64,000 nt of DNA, taken from a virus. The stretch is from positions 1 through 64,000 of the IMG/VR virus record IMGVR_UViG_3300020401_000002, one strand, 5' to 3'. Shown here one piece after another: positions 43,583 through 54,100 of this stretch (positions within the stretch are counted from its first letter, which is position 1; each line of letters begins with the position of its first letter). Under the pieces are notes generated by a model, which had not been told where the DNA came from, made no database searches, and saw only the letters and a program-made list of their open reading frames with translations. A program made the position numbers and the translations under genes.

Positions 43583-44231
43583 TGTAATTATTCCTACTTT
43601 ATGGAAGACTGACAGAATACATCCATTGTTAAGTCATTTAAATAGATGTGAATGGGTTGGAGAAATTTTGGTTATAGATAATGCTAATGAAGCTCCTACC
43701 AGACTAAGGGGTGGTCTTGATAAAGCTCGTGCAATATCTCTGCCTGAAAATATATTTGTAAACCCAGCATGGAATCTAGGTGTTAAAGAAGCTAAATATG
43801 AAAATGTTTGTATAGCAAATGATGATATATTTTTTAATGACCTCAGCGTGTTTCCCTGGGTATCATCAAAACTTTCACTAGGCATTGTCGGTATGTTTAT
43901 AGGAAACTTTTATGGTGAAGTTATGCATGATGGAGGTAATGATTTTGTACTAGAAAGAACACCAGAGAATGGCACACAAAGAGGTTGGGGTTGGGGTTGC
44001 TTGTTTTTTGTAAGAAAAGACATGTATGTACCTATACCTGAAGATTTAAAAATAGCTTGTGGTGATGATTGGCTTATACAAAATGTTAAAGGCGGAGCCT
44101 GGTGGATAAAAAATCTAAATTTATATTCAGATGACATATCTATAACTAGCGGTAGAGGTGAGTTCAGACATCAACAAGCAGACGATGCTAATTTATTTAA
44201 ATCAAAATATGACAAATACAATATATCCTAA
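43542..44231 (+). CDS. Family 2-type glycosyltransferase, 229 aa
   Basis: FSVIIPTLWKTDRIHPLLSH begins the fold, LVIDNANEA follows, and CIANDDIFFND holds the acidic metal site near residues 89-100. A Trp/Gly-rich block QRGWGWGCLFFVRKDM and a later CGDDWL are typical of the catalytic end. It is related in form to the preceding enzyme but clearly diverged. It overlaps the next chosen start (44209) by 23 bases. Confidence 0.78.
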   Translation: MSKSEQKTNLQQFSVIIPTLWKTDRIHPLLSHLNRCEWVGEILVIDNANEAPTRLRGGLDKARAISLPENIFVNPAWNLGVKEAKYENVCIANDDIFFNDLSVFPWVSSKLSLGIVGMFIGNFYGEVMHDGGNDFVLERTPENGTQRGWGWGCLFFVRKDMYVPIPEDLKIACGDDWLIQNVKGGAWWIKNLNLYSDDISITSGRGEFRHQQADDANLFKSKYDKYNIS

Positions 44232-45219
44232 AGTAAACAATGTATTTTTCTACTGGGATGGTGACATTTCTCCAGAAAGAAAAAAAATATTAGATGATGC
44301 TCTATATTCAACAAGATATTTTAATCCAGACAGAGACATATATCTAATCACTAACTCATTAAAACAAGAAGATTTTGAAGACAGATACAAAATTTTGGTG
44401 CATTCTTGGGATGATAATATATATGAGCCTATATTCCATCTTCCTAATATCACTGACTTAAAAAATATATATAACAATACACATCCTAGGGAAAGATCTG
44501 ATTTATTTAGATTACTCTTGTTGTGTCAATTTGGTGGAACTTATGTAGATACTGATGACATAGCTATACAAACTATGCCAAGTCCACAAAAAGTGGTGAA
44601 TGCTTTCTGTGCTTCTTATGATCCGCATACAGCACATTACAGTAAAGTAGAGCCAGATGACTGTATTCCTGGCAAGTATAGAGAGTATAGAGGATACGAT
44701 GACATACCAGTATTTCCTAGAAATGATTGTATGATGAATTTTTTACCACACAATCGTATAATAGGTCAAATATTAAATGACAAAAGGTTTCACGAGAGAG
44801 ATAAAGAGGTATATATAGGTGATGAGTTTTCTTTTCAAAGATTAATATTAGAGGCTATAAAAGATAATATAGATCAATTAGGCAAAAGTTTTAATCTAAC
44901 TCTAAACTTATTATATCTTTTTGAAAGTCATGTAGGAGTGGCATCATATTGGGACAGATGTTGGCATGGTGGACCTATGTGTGATATATGGGTTTTAGAA
45001 AAGGATGACGAAAGATGGTCAAAGTATAAAACCAACAGAAAAGAATCTCTACAAGTGTTATATGATTCCATAAGAAAGTTTCCTGTTGTCTCATTTATGT
45101 GGATGCATGACAAGTGTGGACACCCTGAATGGCAACTTGATAAGCTAGATGATGACAAGGACTACTATATCTCTACCTGGATCATAGATGCAATACGGTC
45201 TCGATACCGTACCTATTAA
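44209..45219 (+). CDS. Family 32-type glycosyltransferase with DxD motif, 336 aa
   Basis: I prefer the ATG at 44209 (MTNTIYPKVNNVFFYWDGDI). The frame is open to a GTG at 44158 that would overlap the previous gene by 74 bases. The block RERSDLFRLLLLCQFGGTYV-DTDD at about 94-117 is the signature of DxD sugar-transfer proteins (the OCH1 / family 32 group and toxin relatives). A WMHDKCGHPEW block near the end may bind the acceptor. It closes the glycosyltransferase unit and is followed by a small hairpin and the next promoter. Confidence 0.85.
   Translation: MTNTIYPKVNNVFFYWDGDISPERKKILDDALYSTRYFNPDRDIYLITNSLKQEDFEDRYKILVHSWDDNIYEPIFHLPNITDLKNIYNNTHPRERSDLFRLLLLCQFGGTYVDTDDIAIQTMPSPQKVVNAFCASYDPHTAHYSKVEPDDCIPGKYREYRGYDDIPVFPRNDCMMNFLPHNRIIGQILNDKRFHERDKEVYIGDEFSFQRLILEAIKDNIDQLGKSFNLTLNLLYLFESHVGVASYWDRCWHGGPMCDIWVLEKDDERWSKYKTNRKESLQVLYDSIRKFPVVSFMWMHDKCGHPEWQLDKLDDDKDYYISTWIIDAIRSRYRTY
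45194..45211. promoter_or_regulatory. Short hairpin before the next promoter
   Basis: TACGGT (45194-45199) and ACCGTA (45206-45211) form a perfect 6-bp stem with a 6-base loop, inside the last codons of the glycosyltransferase gene. There is no T run after it, so it is a weak terminator or an operator, not a standard terminator. Confidence 0.35.
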
Positions 45220-45220
45220 A

Positions 45221-45232
45221 TTAGTATCTTTG
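45221..45232 (+). promoter_or_regulatory. Promoter element TTAGTATCTTTG of the internal-virion unit
   Basis: The extended motif TTnGTAnnTTTG begins one base after the glycosyltransferase stop, and only five bases separate it from the ATG at 45238. This is the same leaderless arrangement as at 26767, 36500 and 40835. Confidence 0.58.
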
Positions 45233-45237
45233 CACTA

Positions 45238-45648
45238 ATGGAATTCAATGTAAGAAAATTAAACATTGATGACTATGATAAACACCTAGTCAAGTGGTGG
45301 AAAGCCTGGGGATGGAAACCTATACCTAGAGACTTTTTACCAGAAGATGCAACTAGTGGGTTGATGGTCACAAAAGGAGATCAAAACATATGTGCTGGGT
45401 TTTTGTATTTAACAAATTCTAAAGTAGCTCTTACAGAGTTTGTAATATCAAATAAACAGTATAAAGAAAAAGATAGGAAAGAGGCTATTGAATTGCTAAT
45501 AGATTGTATTATAGAACTAGCCGATAAAAATGGGTATAAGTACGCTCATGTTATATTGAAGAACGAAAGTTTGTTAAATAAATACCTGGATGCAGGATAT
45601 GTTTTATCTGATAGAAAGGTAACAGAAATGATAAAAGTATGGCAATAG
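45238..45648 (+). CDS. GNAT-like acetyltransferase protein, 136 aa
   Basis: FNVRKLNIDDYDKHLVKWWK, CAGFLYLTNSKVALTEFVIS and the C-terminal NESLLNKYLDAGYVLSDRKV follow the strand-helix order of GNAT N-acetyltransferases, but the acetyl-CoA loop (Q/RxxGxG/A) is not clear (KEKDRKEA). I recall similar proteins before internal virion genes in marine phages. It may be a degenerate GNAT with a structural role. It overlaps the next gene by ten bases. Confidence 0.6.
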   Translation: MEFNVRKLNIDDYDKHLVKWWKAWGWKPIPRDFLPEDATSGLMVTKGDQNICAGFLYLTNSKVALTEFVISNKQYKEKDRKEAIELLIDCIIELADKNGYKYAHVILKNESLLNKYLDAGYVLSDRKVTEMIKVWQ

Positions 45649-46412
45649 CAACAGCAACAGCAATAGGTCTAGGCATCAGTGCAGCAGGAGCTGCAGCAAA
45701 CGCTATATCAGGTGCATCTAGAGCTAGAAAAGCAAAAAAAGCATTAGAAAATTATAAACGCCAGGAGTTAACTAACGTAGCAAAAGACCTCCGTGTATCT
45801 ACCCTTGGTGCTGAAATGAAAACATTAGCAGCACAACGACAAGCTTCAAGCACTATACAAGCACTTCGTTCTGGAGGTGTTCGTGGAGTCGTAGGAGGAG
45901 CTCGTGATTTAACTTCTGGTCAACAAGCACTTCAACAAAACATAGCTGCTGATTTAGATAGACAACAAATGGGCATACAACAAATGCAAATGCAGGAAGA
46001 GCAGAACATTAGAAGTATGCAAGAGAAGAGAGAAACTCAAGACATAGCAGGACTTGGTGCAGAAATGGCTGCAGGTAGAGCTCAGGTACAAGAAGGTATA
46101 ACAGGACTTGCAGGAGCAGCAGCAGGTGCAGCTCAGGCTATTCCAGATGCAAAACCAGTAATAGAGGGTGCAGCAGCTAAACAATTAGCTGGAACAAACT
46201 TTTTAGCAGGTGCTGGAGCGTTTGATACTTTTGGAGCGGACATTGTAAAACAGTCGCAAGGTGCTTTACATAGTGCCTCTCAGTCTTTGACAGGTGGAAG
46301 TGGGTTTGGTCAGTTTACTGGAGCACCAGCTCCTACTTTAAATACTGGTCAATCATCATATTCTGGGTTTGGTGTAAACCCTAATTTTAGAAACGCATTA
46401 TCAGGAGGTTAA
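45639..46412 (+). CDS. Internal virion / ejection-type protein, 257 aa
   Basis: The N terminus is Ala/Gly-rich and hydrophobic (ATATAIGLGISAAGAAANAI), then a long Gln/Met-rich coiled coil (RQQMGIQQMQMQEEQNIRSM) and an Ala-rich middle, then a Gly/Ser/Phe-rich tail. This is the usual composition of small podovirus ejection proteins that form a channel through the envelope. It precedes two further internal proteins, as in T7-like gene order. Confidence 0.72.
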   Translation: MAIATATAIGLGISAAGAAANAISGASRARKAKKALENYKRQELTNVAKDLRVSTLGAEMKTLAAQRQASSTIQALRSGGVRGVVGGARDLTSGQQALQQNIAADLDRQQMGIQQMQMQEEQNIRSMQEKRETQDIAGLGAEMAAGRAQVQEGITGLAGAAAGAAQAIPDAKPVIEGAAAKQLAGTNFLAGAGAFDTFGADIVKQSQGALHSASQSLTGGSGFGQFTGAPAPTLNTGQSSYSGFGVNPNFRNALSGG

Positions 46413-46413
46413 T

Positions 46414-48102
46414 ATGGCAAAAGGAGCATTAGCAGCAGGATACGCAGCACAAGGTGCTGGAGGTGCTAGATCTAGAGGAGCTGGTATGACTGGCTTGGCT
46501 CAGATTGGTTTATCAATAGGAGCTGCTGCAGAAAGAAGAAACATAAGAGAGCAAGAAGCTCAAAAAGAATTCACTGAAAAACGTGAAGCCTTTAGAAAAG
46601 AACAGCAAGAACTTTATGATGGAATTGCATATGAAGATCAGTTTGAAGATACTGGTATTACAGATCTTGACGAAGCTGGTCAGAAGTTTGCTGATACGTT
46701 GAGGTCTGAGTATGAAATGAATAATCAGATGTATGAGATGGGTTACATAGATGAAGCTCAACTCAGAAAGAGAAACGCCAGGATGAAAGGGCAAGTAAAA
46801 CATCTGAAAGATGGATTGTATGGTAAAATGACCGCTTTCAAAGAAAACTTTGATAAGCTACAAGCTGAAGGAAAAGAATCAGAAGCTGATTCACTAAAGA
46901 TGCAGATGATGGAGGAAATGACTAAAAACATTTCCTTCGGTGTAGATGGTAATGGAAATGTAGAATTAAGAACTCCAGGGACTGGTGATGTTGCTATTGG
47001 TCCAGATGGTAAAGTTGATCCAACAAAAGCTACAAGAATTCCTCTAAGTAAGTTTAATGATCTTTTAACTAACGAGAATGGTGTTCAGTTAAATGATTTA
47101 ACAGATAGAATAACAGGTCTAGAAGGTGCTGGAGATATATATCAGGTAGGTAGTAGAGAGTACACTAGATATACTGGCTTTGCAAAAGAAGGAGGAAGAC
47201 AGCTAACAGATCAACAGAGTGCATTGATGGATACTGCCATAGCAGGACTATCACAAACAGAAAAAATAGATGCACTATCTAGATTAGGAGGTGTATTTAC
47301 TGATGAAGAAGAATATAATAAACTTACAGCAGAAGAAAAGAAAGATGCACTGTTTATAGATCCTAAGAATGTTATGGGATACGGTGTTGAGATGGAGAGA
47401 GAAATAAATGAGAAACTCAAATTAGGATTGAACAATAAACTAATGAATGAGCTCGTTGCTAAAGAATCATCTAAACCTTTCCAAGATCCTATCGAAAGAG
47501 CAAAAGCAGTAAGCGATGCAACAAAAGAACCTCTTACTTACGAAAGAGTAATTATGAATAGAGATAAAACTGCACCAGTTAGATCTGATGGATTCAATGA
47601 TACTTTACAAATAGGTCCAAACAAAGGTAAAAACTTAACAATGAGTTCTTTAGCTATTGGGGACAAAGAAGCAGATAATATATTTAAAAGATCTATATTC
47701 CAGGGTGCTGATGGTTCAGAGTTACCAGGTATAGACAACTTAACTTCTGCACAAAGGATTGATGCAATTAAGAATGCAAAATTTGTAAACGCAGAAATGC
47801 CTTGGAACTCTAAGAAAAAAACAAGAGGAAATTATAAAGAAGCAACCTTCACACTTGAGATACAGGTTCCTGATATGTCAGGTCCCACAAACAATGGTGA
47901 TCTAGTAGCACTGTATGCTGGTGAGCCATCAAAAGTTCCTATGAAAACTGTACAAATAAAATATTCTCCTGCTGGATATGCAGAATACAATAACTTTATG
48001 TCTCTTACAGGAAGAGATGATCTAATGGTTGGAACTACTAGAGAAGGTGCAAAAGAAATTGCAGAGCGAAATCAAAGAGGTGCAGGATTTAATAATGACT
48101 AA
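46414..48102 (+). CDS. Internal virion protein, 562 aa
   Basis: The start AKGALAAGYAAQGAGGARSR and a short hydrophobic AQIGLSIGAAAE resemble the gene before, so the two may be related. A charged coiled coil follows to about residue 130, then mixed alpha/beta sequence to the end. No lysozyme or peptidase motif is seen. Position between two other internal proteins supports an ejection role. Confidence 0.68.
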   Translation: MAKGALAAGYAAQGAGGARSRGAGMTGLAQIGLSIGAAAERRNIREQEAQKEFTEKREAFRKEQQELYDGIAYEDQFEDTGITDLDEAGQKFADTLRSEYEMNNQMYEMGYIDEAQLRKRNARMKGQVKHLKDGLYGKMTAFKENFDKLQAEGKESEADSLKMQMMEEMTKNISFGVDGNGNVELRTPGTGDVAIGPDGKVDPTKATRIPLSKFNDLLTNENGVQLNDLTDRITGLEGAGDIYQVGSREYTRYTGFAKEGGRQLTDQQSALMDTAIAGLSQTEKIDALSRLGGVFTDEEEYNKLTAEEKKDALFIDPKNVMGYGVEMEREINEKLKLGLNNKLMNELVAKESSKPFQDPIERAKAVSDATKEPLTYERVIMNRDKTAPVRSDGFNDTLQIGPNKGKNLTMSSLAIGDKEADNIFKRSIFQGADGSELPGIDNLTSAQRIDAIKNAKFVNAEMPWNSKKKTRGNYKEATFTLEIQVPDMSGPTNNGDLVALYAGEPSKVPMKTVQIKYSPAGYAEYNNFMSLTGRDDLMVGTTREGAKEIAERNQRGAGFNND

Positions 48103-48104
48103 AA

Positions 48105-51100
48105 ATGGAAGAAGAAGAAGTTATTGATGGTGCTGTACAAGGACCAGATACTGAGCAAAAAGCTCAACAAAGGTCTGAGTCTCAAGAAGCACTAGATAGA
48201 GATGCTGAGATAAAAGAAAGACAAGCTCAGTTAGACAGGGTAAAGGCAGGATCAAGGACGTTCCAGGCTTTACAAACTTCTTATGCCATGTTCCAGGAAG
48301 AAGGATACAATGGTGGCTTCGAAGAGTATTTTGAATTACTATGTAAAAACCCTGATGCATTACAAACTGCATTCACTATGTTCCAGGAAGAAGGATATAA
48401 TGGTGATTTCGATGGTTTTAAAAAGTTAGTTGGAGTTGAGGAGGTTCAAAAAAAAAATCCTGGCGACACCTCAGATTCAGATTCTTCAGTTACATCTGTA
48501 GATTCTCCTACAGATCCAAACATTCAAAGTAAGATAAGTGACGACAATCAAAAGTCACTAAACGCAGGTACATTTACTTCATTCAAAGAGCTGTGGGAAA
48601 ACATGCCTACTGCTGAGGAATATTATTCAGATTCTGTAAGACCAGAAATCACACAGTTAGAACCCATGCCTGATAAAAAAGATAAATCTTTTATTCAGAG
48701 TGTAGTAAACAGATTAAACCTACCAGGTTTTGGTAAAGAAACTGAGTCTTTTGTTACTTTAAAAGACAGAGGTATTTCAAAAGATGAGATGGAAAGGCGA
48801 GAAAAAAGGAAAGCAGACTTTGAAGCTTATCAAAAGGGAGAAAAAGAATTAGACTTCATGACTAACCTGTCTAATAACCTTACACAACAAATGGGTTATT
48901 TAGCTGGTACAGATGACAGACATAAGTTTGCATATGCTGTAATGTATCAAGATTTAGATGCACTACAAGCTTCTGCATTAGAGTTAGATAGAATAGAAAA
49001 TTACGCAAAGCCAGTATACACTCCTGAAGATTTTTTTAAAGACGATGAAAAAAGCATTGGTAAGTTTGGTCAAGCTGTAACAACTGGCTTATCAGGATTT
49101 TTAGGAAGTGCTGTTATAGGAGGATTGTCATTTGGGTATGGGTTATATACTGATTTTGCAGCATCACAAATATATAATTACAACAGGAGAGAGGCAGAAG
49201 CTAAAGGTATAAGTTTAGAAGAGCAAATCACTAATGGTGATACAGACATATTAGTTCCTGCAACTATAGGTATTCTTCAGGGAGTATTAGAAAAGTTTCA
49301 GTTAAATCGTATTTCAAGAGGCATCAATGCAGTTGGGAACAAGGCTATGAAAAGAGTAATTAACTTTTTTGCTGGTGTTGGTAAGAACGGTGCTGAAGAA
49401 TTTGGACAAGAATCTTTAGAGATTGTATCAGAACATATAGCTGATGCTGATGCAAAAGATGACTTCAGCGATGTTGAGTTAGATGACATGGGCAAAAGCA
49501 TAGCTAAAGAAATGTTTAGCTGGAGAACAGCAAATGCCTTTTTACTTGGTGCGTTTGGTTCTGGAGCTGCAACAATAAGTGGTTCGGCTGCTAAGTCAGC
49601 ATTTACTATGCTTAAAACTAAAGAGCAAGAAGATCAAGATGAAAAAAATGTAGAAAAATTAGCTGACATAGAAAGAATCAGGTCTACAAAAAAACTTAAT
49701 AAAGATGAGAAGGCAGCATTAAAAATAGCAGAAGAAAGAGTAAAGGCAGAGTTAAAAAGAAATCAGGAGCTCGTGTCTGATAAAGTTATGCAGATGACTG
49801 ATGCTGAATTAGAACAGACACAACGACTGTATCACAAAGACAAAGACTTAAACTCTAGGATTGAGGGTGTACAGAACTCAAAAACATTTAGTGAGGAAGA
49901 AAAGAAAACCTACATAGATGAACTGTTAGTAGAAAAAAAGAAGATAGCAGATGAAATAACGCAAATAGAAGATGCTATCAAAACAAGAGAACCTCAAAAT
50001 GCACAGGTCGTAGCTGCTCCTTACTTTGATTTAGAAGTAAACAATGCAACTGAAGCATCTAGAGTTAGATCATCAAAAAATTATCAAGAAAATATAGCTA
50101 GACTTACAAGTTTAGCAACCGACATGGGTATCAGAGTCGAGGTTGTAGATAAAACTATAGGCGGATACGAGCATGAAGGTAGGGGTGCAGTTCAGGAAGT
50201 TTCTACAGTATTCAATGTAATGAGTACAGACATGGATAAAATTGCAGACTTCGCTGCTATAGCTGCAACACAAACTGCTGCTGTCCAGGATGCTACTATT
50301 GCTGCTAGATATACGGAAGAAGGTGCTGAAGGACACAACGCAGATGAATGGACTATTAAAGTTGACGATGTAGATGCTACATTAGAAGCTTTAAAAGAAG
50401 TTGGTATCACTGAATTTACACTAAACGAGGATCAAGGAACAGTATCCTTCCTCGATTTACATAAGTTCCCAGATGCAGAATTAGATAGTAAAACAGATAA
50501 ATTAATAGATGTACTAAATAGTAAAGGAGTAAGTTATGAAGGCAAAACAAAAACCGCAGTCGAGAGCAGATATATTGACCGCAAGGAAAGAAAACAAATT
50601 CTACAAGCTATTCGACAACGTCTCGCCCAACAAGGACAAACTGGGACAGGGCTTTATCGTCAGGTCGAAGATGCGTTAACTAAAAACGAAATATTCTTAG
50701 AGAAAAGATTTCCTGAAGAAAGTAATATTAGATCTACAGCAGATAAAAAGAAATATAAGTTTGCACAAACTGATGATCCAAAAACATTAGCAGAGCTTAA
50801 AGATCGTACTTTAGATCCTCGTAAAAGAGATTTGATAGAACAAGCAGAAAAAGCAGCTAAAGCTTTTGAAACTGTAGCACCTGATGCTGTCATCAGATTA
50901 CATGAAACAAAACAATCTTATGCTGCTTCAGTAGGAGGTAGAGCAGGTAGAACTAGTATGGGTGCATACAATAGAAAAACTAATATAATACATATTAGTC
51001 TTAAAGATGCAGATCCTAGTACGGTAGGTCATGAGGTTTTCCACTTACTATTAAGACGTAAGTTTTCTGATGACAAACAAATACAAGCTGCCACTAAAGA

Positions 51101-54100
51101 ATTATTTGATACTTTAAAAGAACAAGTAGGTGGTAAAACTAAAGAAGCAATAGAGCAACTCGTCTCTAATTATAAGGAAAACCAGAAAGACGAAGAAAGA
51201 ATTGTAGAGTTGTTTGGTCTTATGTCTTCAAATCAAACAGACATTCCTAAAACATCAGTACAAGCAATTAAGTTATGGGTAAATAAAGTAGCTAAATTAT
51301 TAGGTATAGGTAAACTATTTACAGGTAGAGATGTAGGTAGAGCTGAACAAATAGATATATTTAAAAGACTTGCTACTAAAGTTGCTACAGCAGAACAGCT
51401 TACTGATGTGGATATACATTCTATATCAGAAGCTCAGGATCAAACAGAAGTAAACTCAGAGGATATTGTTAGACCTAAAATAATAGACGATGACGATACT
51501 ATAGCAAAAAGAACTGTAGGTCCATTTGACATACAATATTTTAATGAGACAGAAAGGTTCCAAAAACTTATAGATGAAGGTAGATTGATCACTCATGTAG
51601 ATTCTTCTTTTATTCCAGAGGGTGCACAAGTTGTAGTCCACTCGCCTGATAACATGTTTGTAGGTGATATATATCACAGAGGTGAAAAGATTATTAATGG
51701 TGAGGGTGGTTTATTTTATACACTTAACACAGATAATGTATGGGCATCAACAGAACAAAATTTAACTTCTTTAGTAAACACAATCAACAAAGCTGTAAAG
51801 GCATCACCTGATGGAAAAGCATTCATGATGCTAGTTGGAGGTAGTAATAGTAAAATGTTAGGGAATATAACTGCATCATCTGCAGCACTACAGGTCCTTA
51901 ACAAGATGCCAGAAAAAAATATATTCGCCAGAGGTGATCTAAGAAAGATATTGGCAGACGTTGGTAAGGAACGTGGTATAGATATTCCTCCAAAGTTTAG
52001 TGTTGAAAGAATGATTCAGCATATTGATAAAACATTCTTAGCTACAGAGAAACCTTCTTTTGATGAACGTAGAAGTTTTATACAGGATATAGTTAAGAGA
52101 ATTGGTGAGTTAGAAGGAGTCAAAAACGACAAGGTCGCTAATCAAAAGTTCAGAGAGTTCTTTGGTATGAGTGATATGTCAAAATTATCGAAGACAGGAT
52201 TTACAAATAACCTTGCTAATCTTTTAACTGAACCTTTACTCCAGGGATTACCTAGTGGTCACGCTTATGCTGCCATAGAAATAAATGGTCCTGTTGAGGG
52301 ATTTGTAGAAAGATCACACAGAGCTTATGCAGGAGCTGTTAAGCAAAAAGAAGGTGTTCCAACACTACACTTGTTTGATAAAAGACAAAATATAGATGAG
52401 TTAGTTGATACTGTGGATGGTTTATCTAAGGATGCAGAAACTAAACCAGGAGAATTTAGAGGAAAGATAGGTTTAGCTCAAGCAGGTTTAGGAATAGGCG
52501 TAATAAAACAAAGCATTGATGAAGCTGTTAGTGCTAAGATGACACCAGAAGAAGGTAAACGAGCTGATAGATCTGATAAAGGATGGAAGGAAGTTACTGA
52601 AGAGGGGAAAAGATTGTTGTCTCCTCCTAAAAGAAGTTTAAAACAGCGTTTTAAAGAAGGTATAAATAATTTCATGACGAACTGGATGGATAGACAGTTT
52701 GATGTAAAAAAGAAATTATTAAAAACAAAAGATGCTACAGCTAAAGAAGTATATAATCGTCTTATAACTGCTGCTGGTGCTAGTGCTAGTGCTAAAAATG
52801 TGTTCAGACAATTCGATAAGTTGATATATGGTAAGCTTAGTGAAAAGAATAAAGAAGCATTAGACCGTATTATAGCAGAGAGAAGACTTATAGCTATAGA
52901 AGAAAACATAAGTAAAAGGAAAAAGAATTTAAAGAATGCAAAAAATTTAACAGAAGGGTATAAAAGAGGAAGACAAGGACTTACTGCTGACGATGCTAGA
53001 GCTGCATTAAAAAGAATGAGAGAGCAATTAGGTGAAGATACATACAACGATCTAAATAATAGAGCTGATGTATACTTCCAAGCAATGTCTGATCAGCTTA
53101 AAAGATTATATGAAGGAGGTAGGATAACTGAGAAGATGTATTTAAATCTTCGTGACATTGAGTATTCACCTATACGAACTATCAAGTTCATGTTGCAAGA
53201 AAACCAAGACTTGTATAGCCAAGACAGTATAGATGCACAAGCAGAAAAGTATGGAATGACTGCAGAAGATATAAAAGCTTTGACTGAAGCAAATGAGGAT
53301 GCATATGTTCAGGACAGTAGATGGCTTTTAAGAACTCAGATTGCAGTAACAGAAAAAAAATTCTTCCAAAACAGTTTATTGAATCAGGTAGGTAAACTTG
53401 TTGACGAAGGAAAAGCAGAAGGTTTAGGAATTACAAGATTAGTTCCAGGTATGCCAGGAAATCCTGTAAGCAACAAAGCATTCTTATCTAAAAAAGGTTT
53501 AGCTGAAGTTAAATACAAAGTAGATGGAGAAGATGCTACTTTATATATGCCTGTAGATATGGCTCGACAGATATTAGATATAGATCCTGAGCCTAATGTG
53601 ACAGCTAGATACAGGAAAGCTGGTAAATTTACTGGATCAAATCTACTTAGATTCCAGGCAACTGGAGGTAACCTTACATTCTTTGTAAGAAACGTGCCAA
53701 TGGATTATTTAAACGTGTTATTCTTTACAGATGCGTATGGTAAATTTAAATTATTGTCTGGTGCTCAACTTGCTATCGATGGTATAGTAAATGCAACTAA
53801 GGCTACCTTAAGAACAAAAGGATTTAAAGAAAATTACAATGAGTTTTTAAAGTATGGAGGTGGTCTAGACTTTCTAGGTGTAGATGGTATTGCTAAAATA
53901 GAGGAAGCAAAAATTGTAAGAGGTTTAAAAACTGCACAGCAAAAAGCAGGTTATTATTTTGTCAAAGGATTGTCTCACTTCAATGAAATAGCCGAGCTTA
54001 CATTTAGGTTATCTGTATACAACAAAACAAAAAACGACCTTATAAGTGAATATAAGAAAGCTAATGATGGAGGTACACCACAAGGTGATGCACTTAACTC

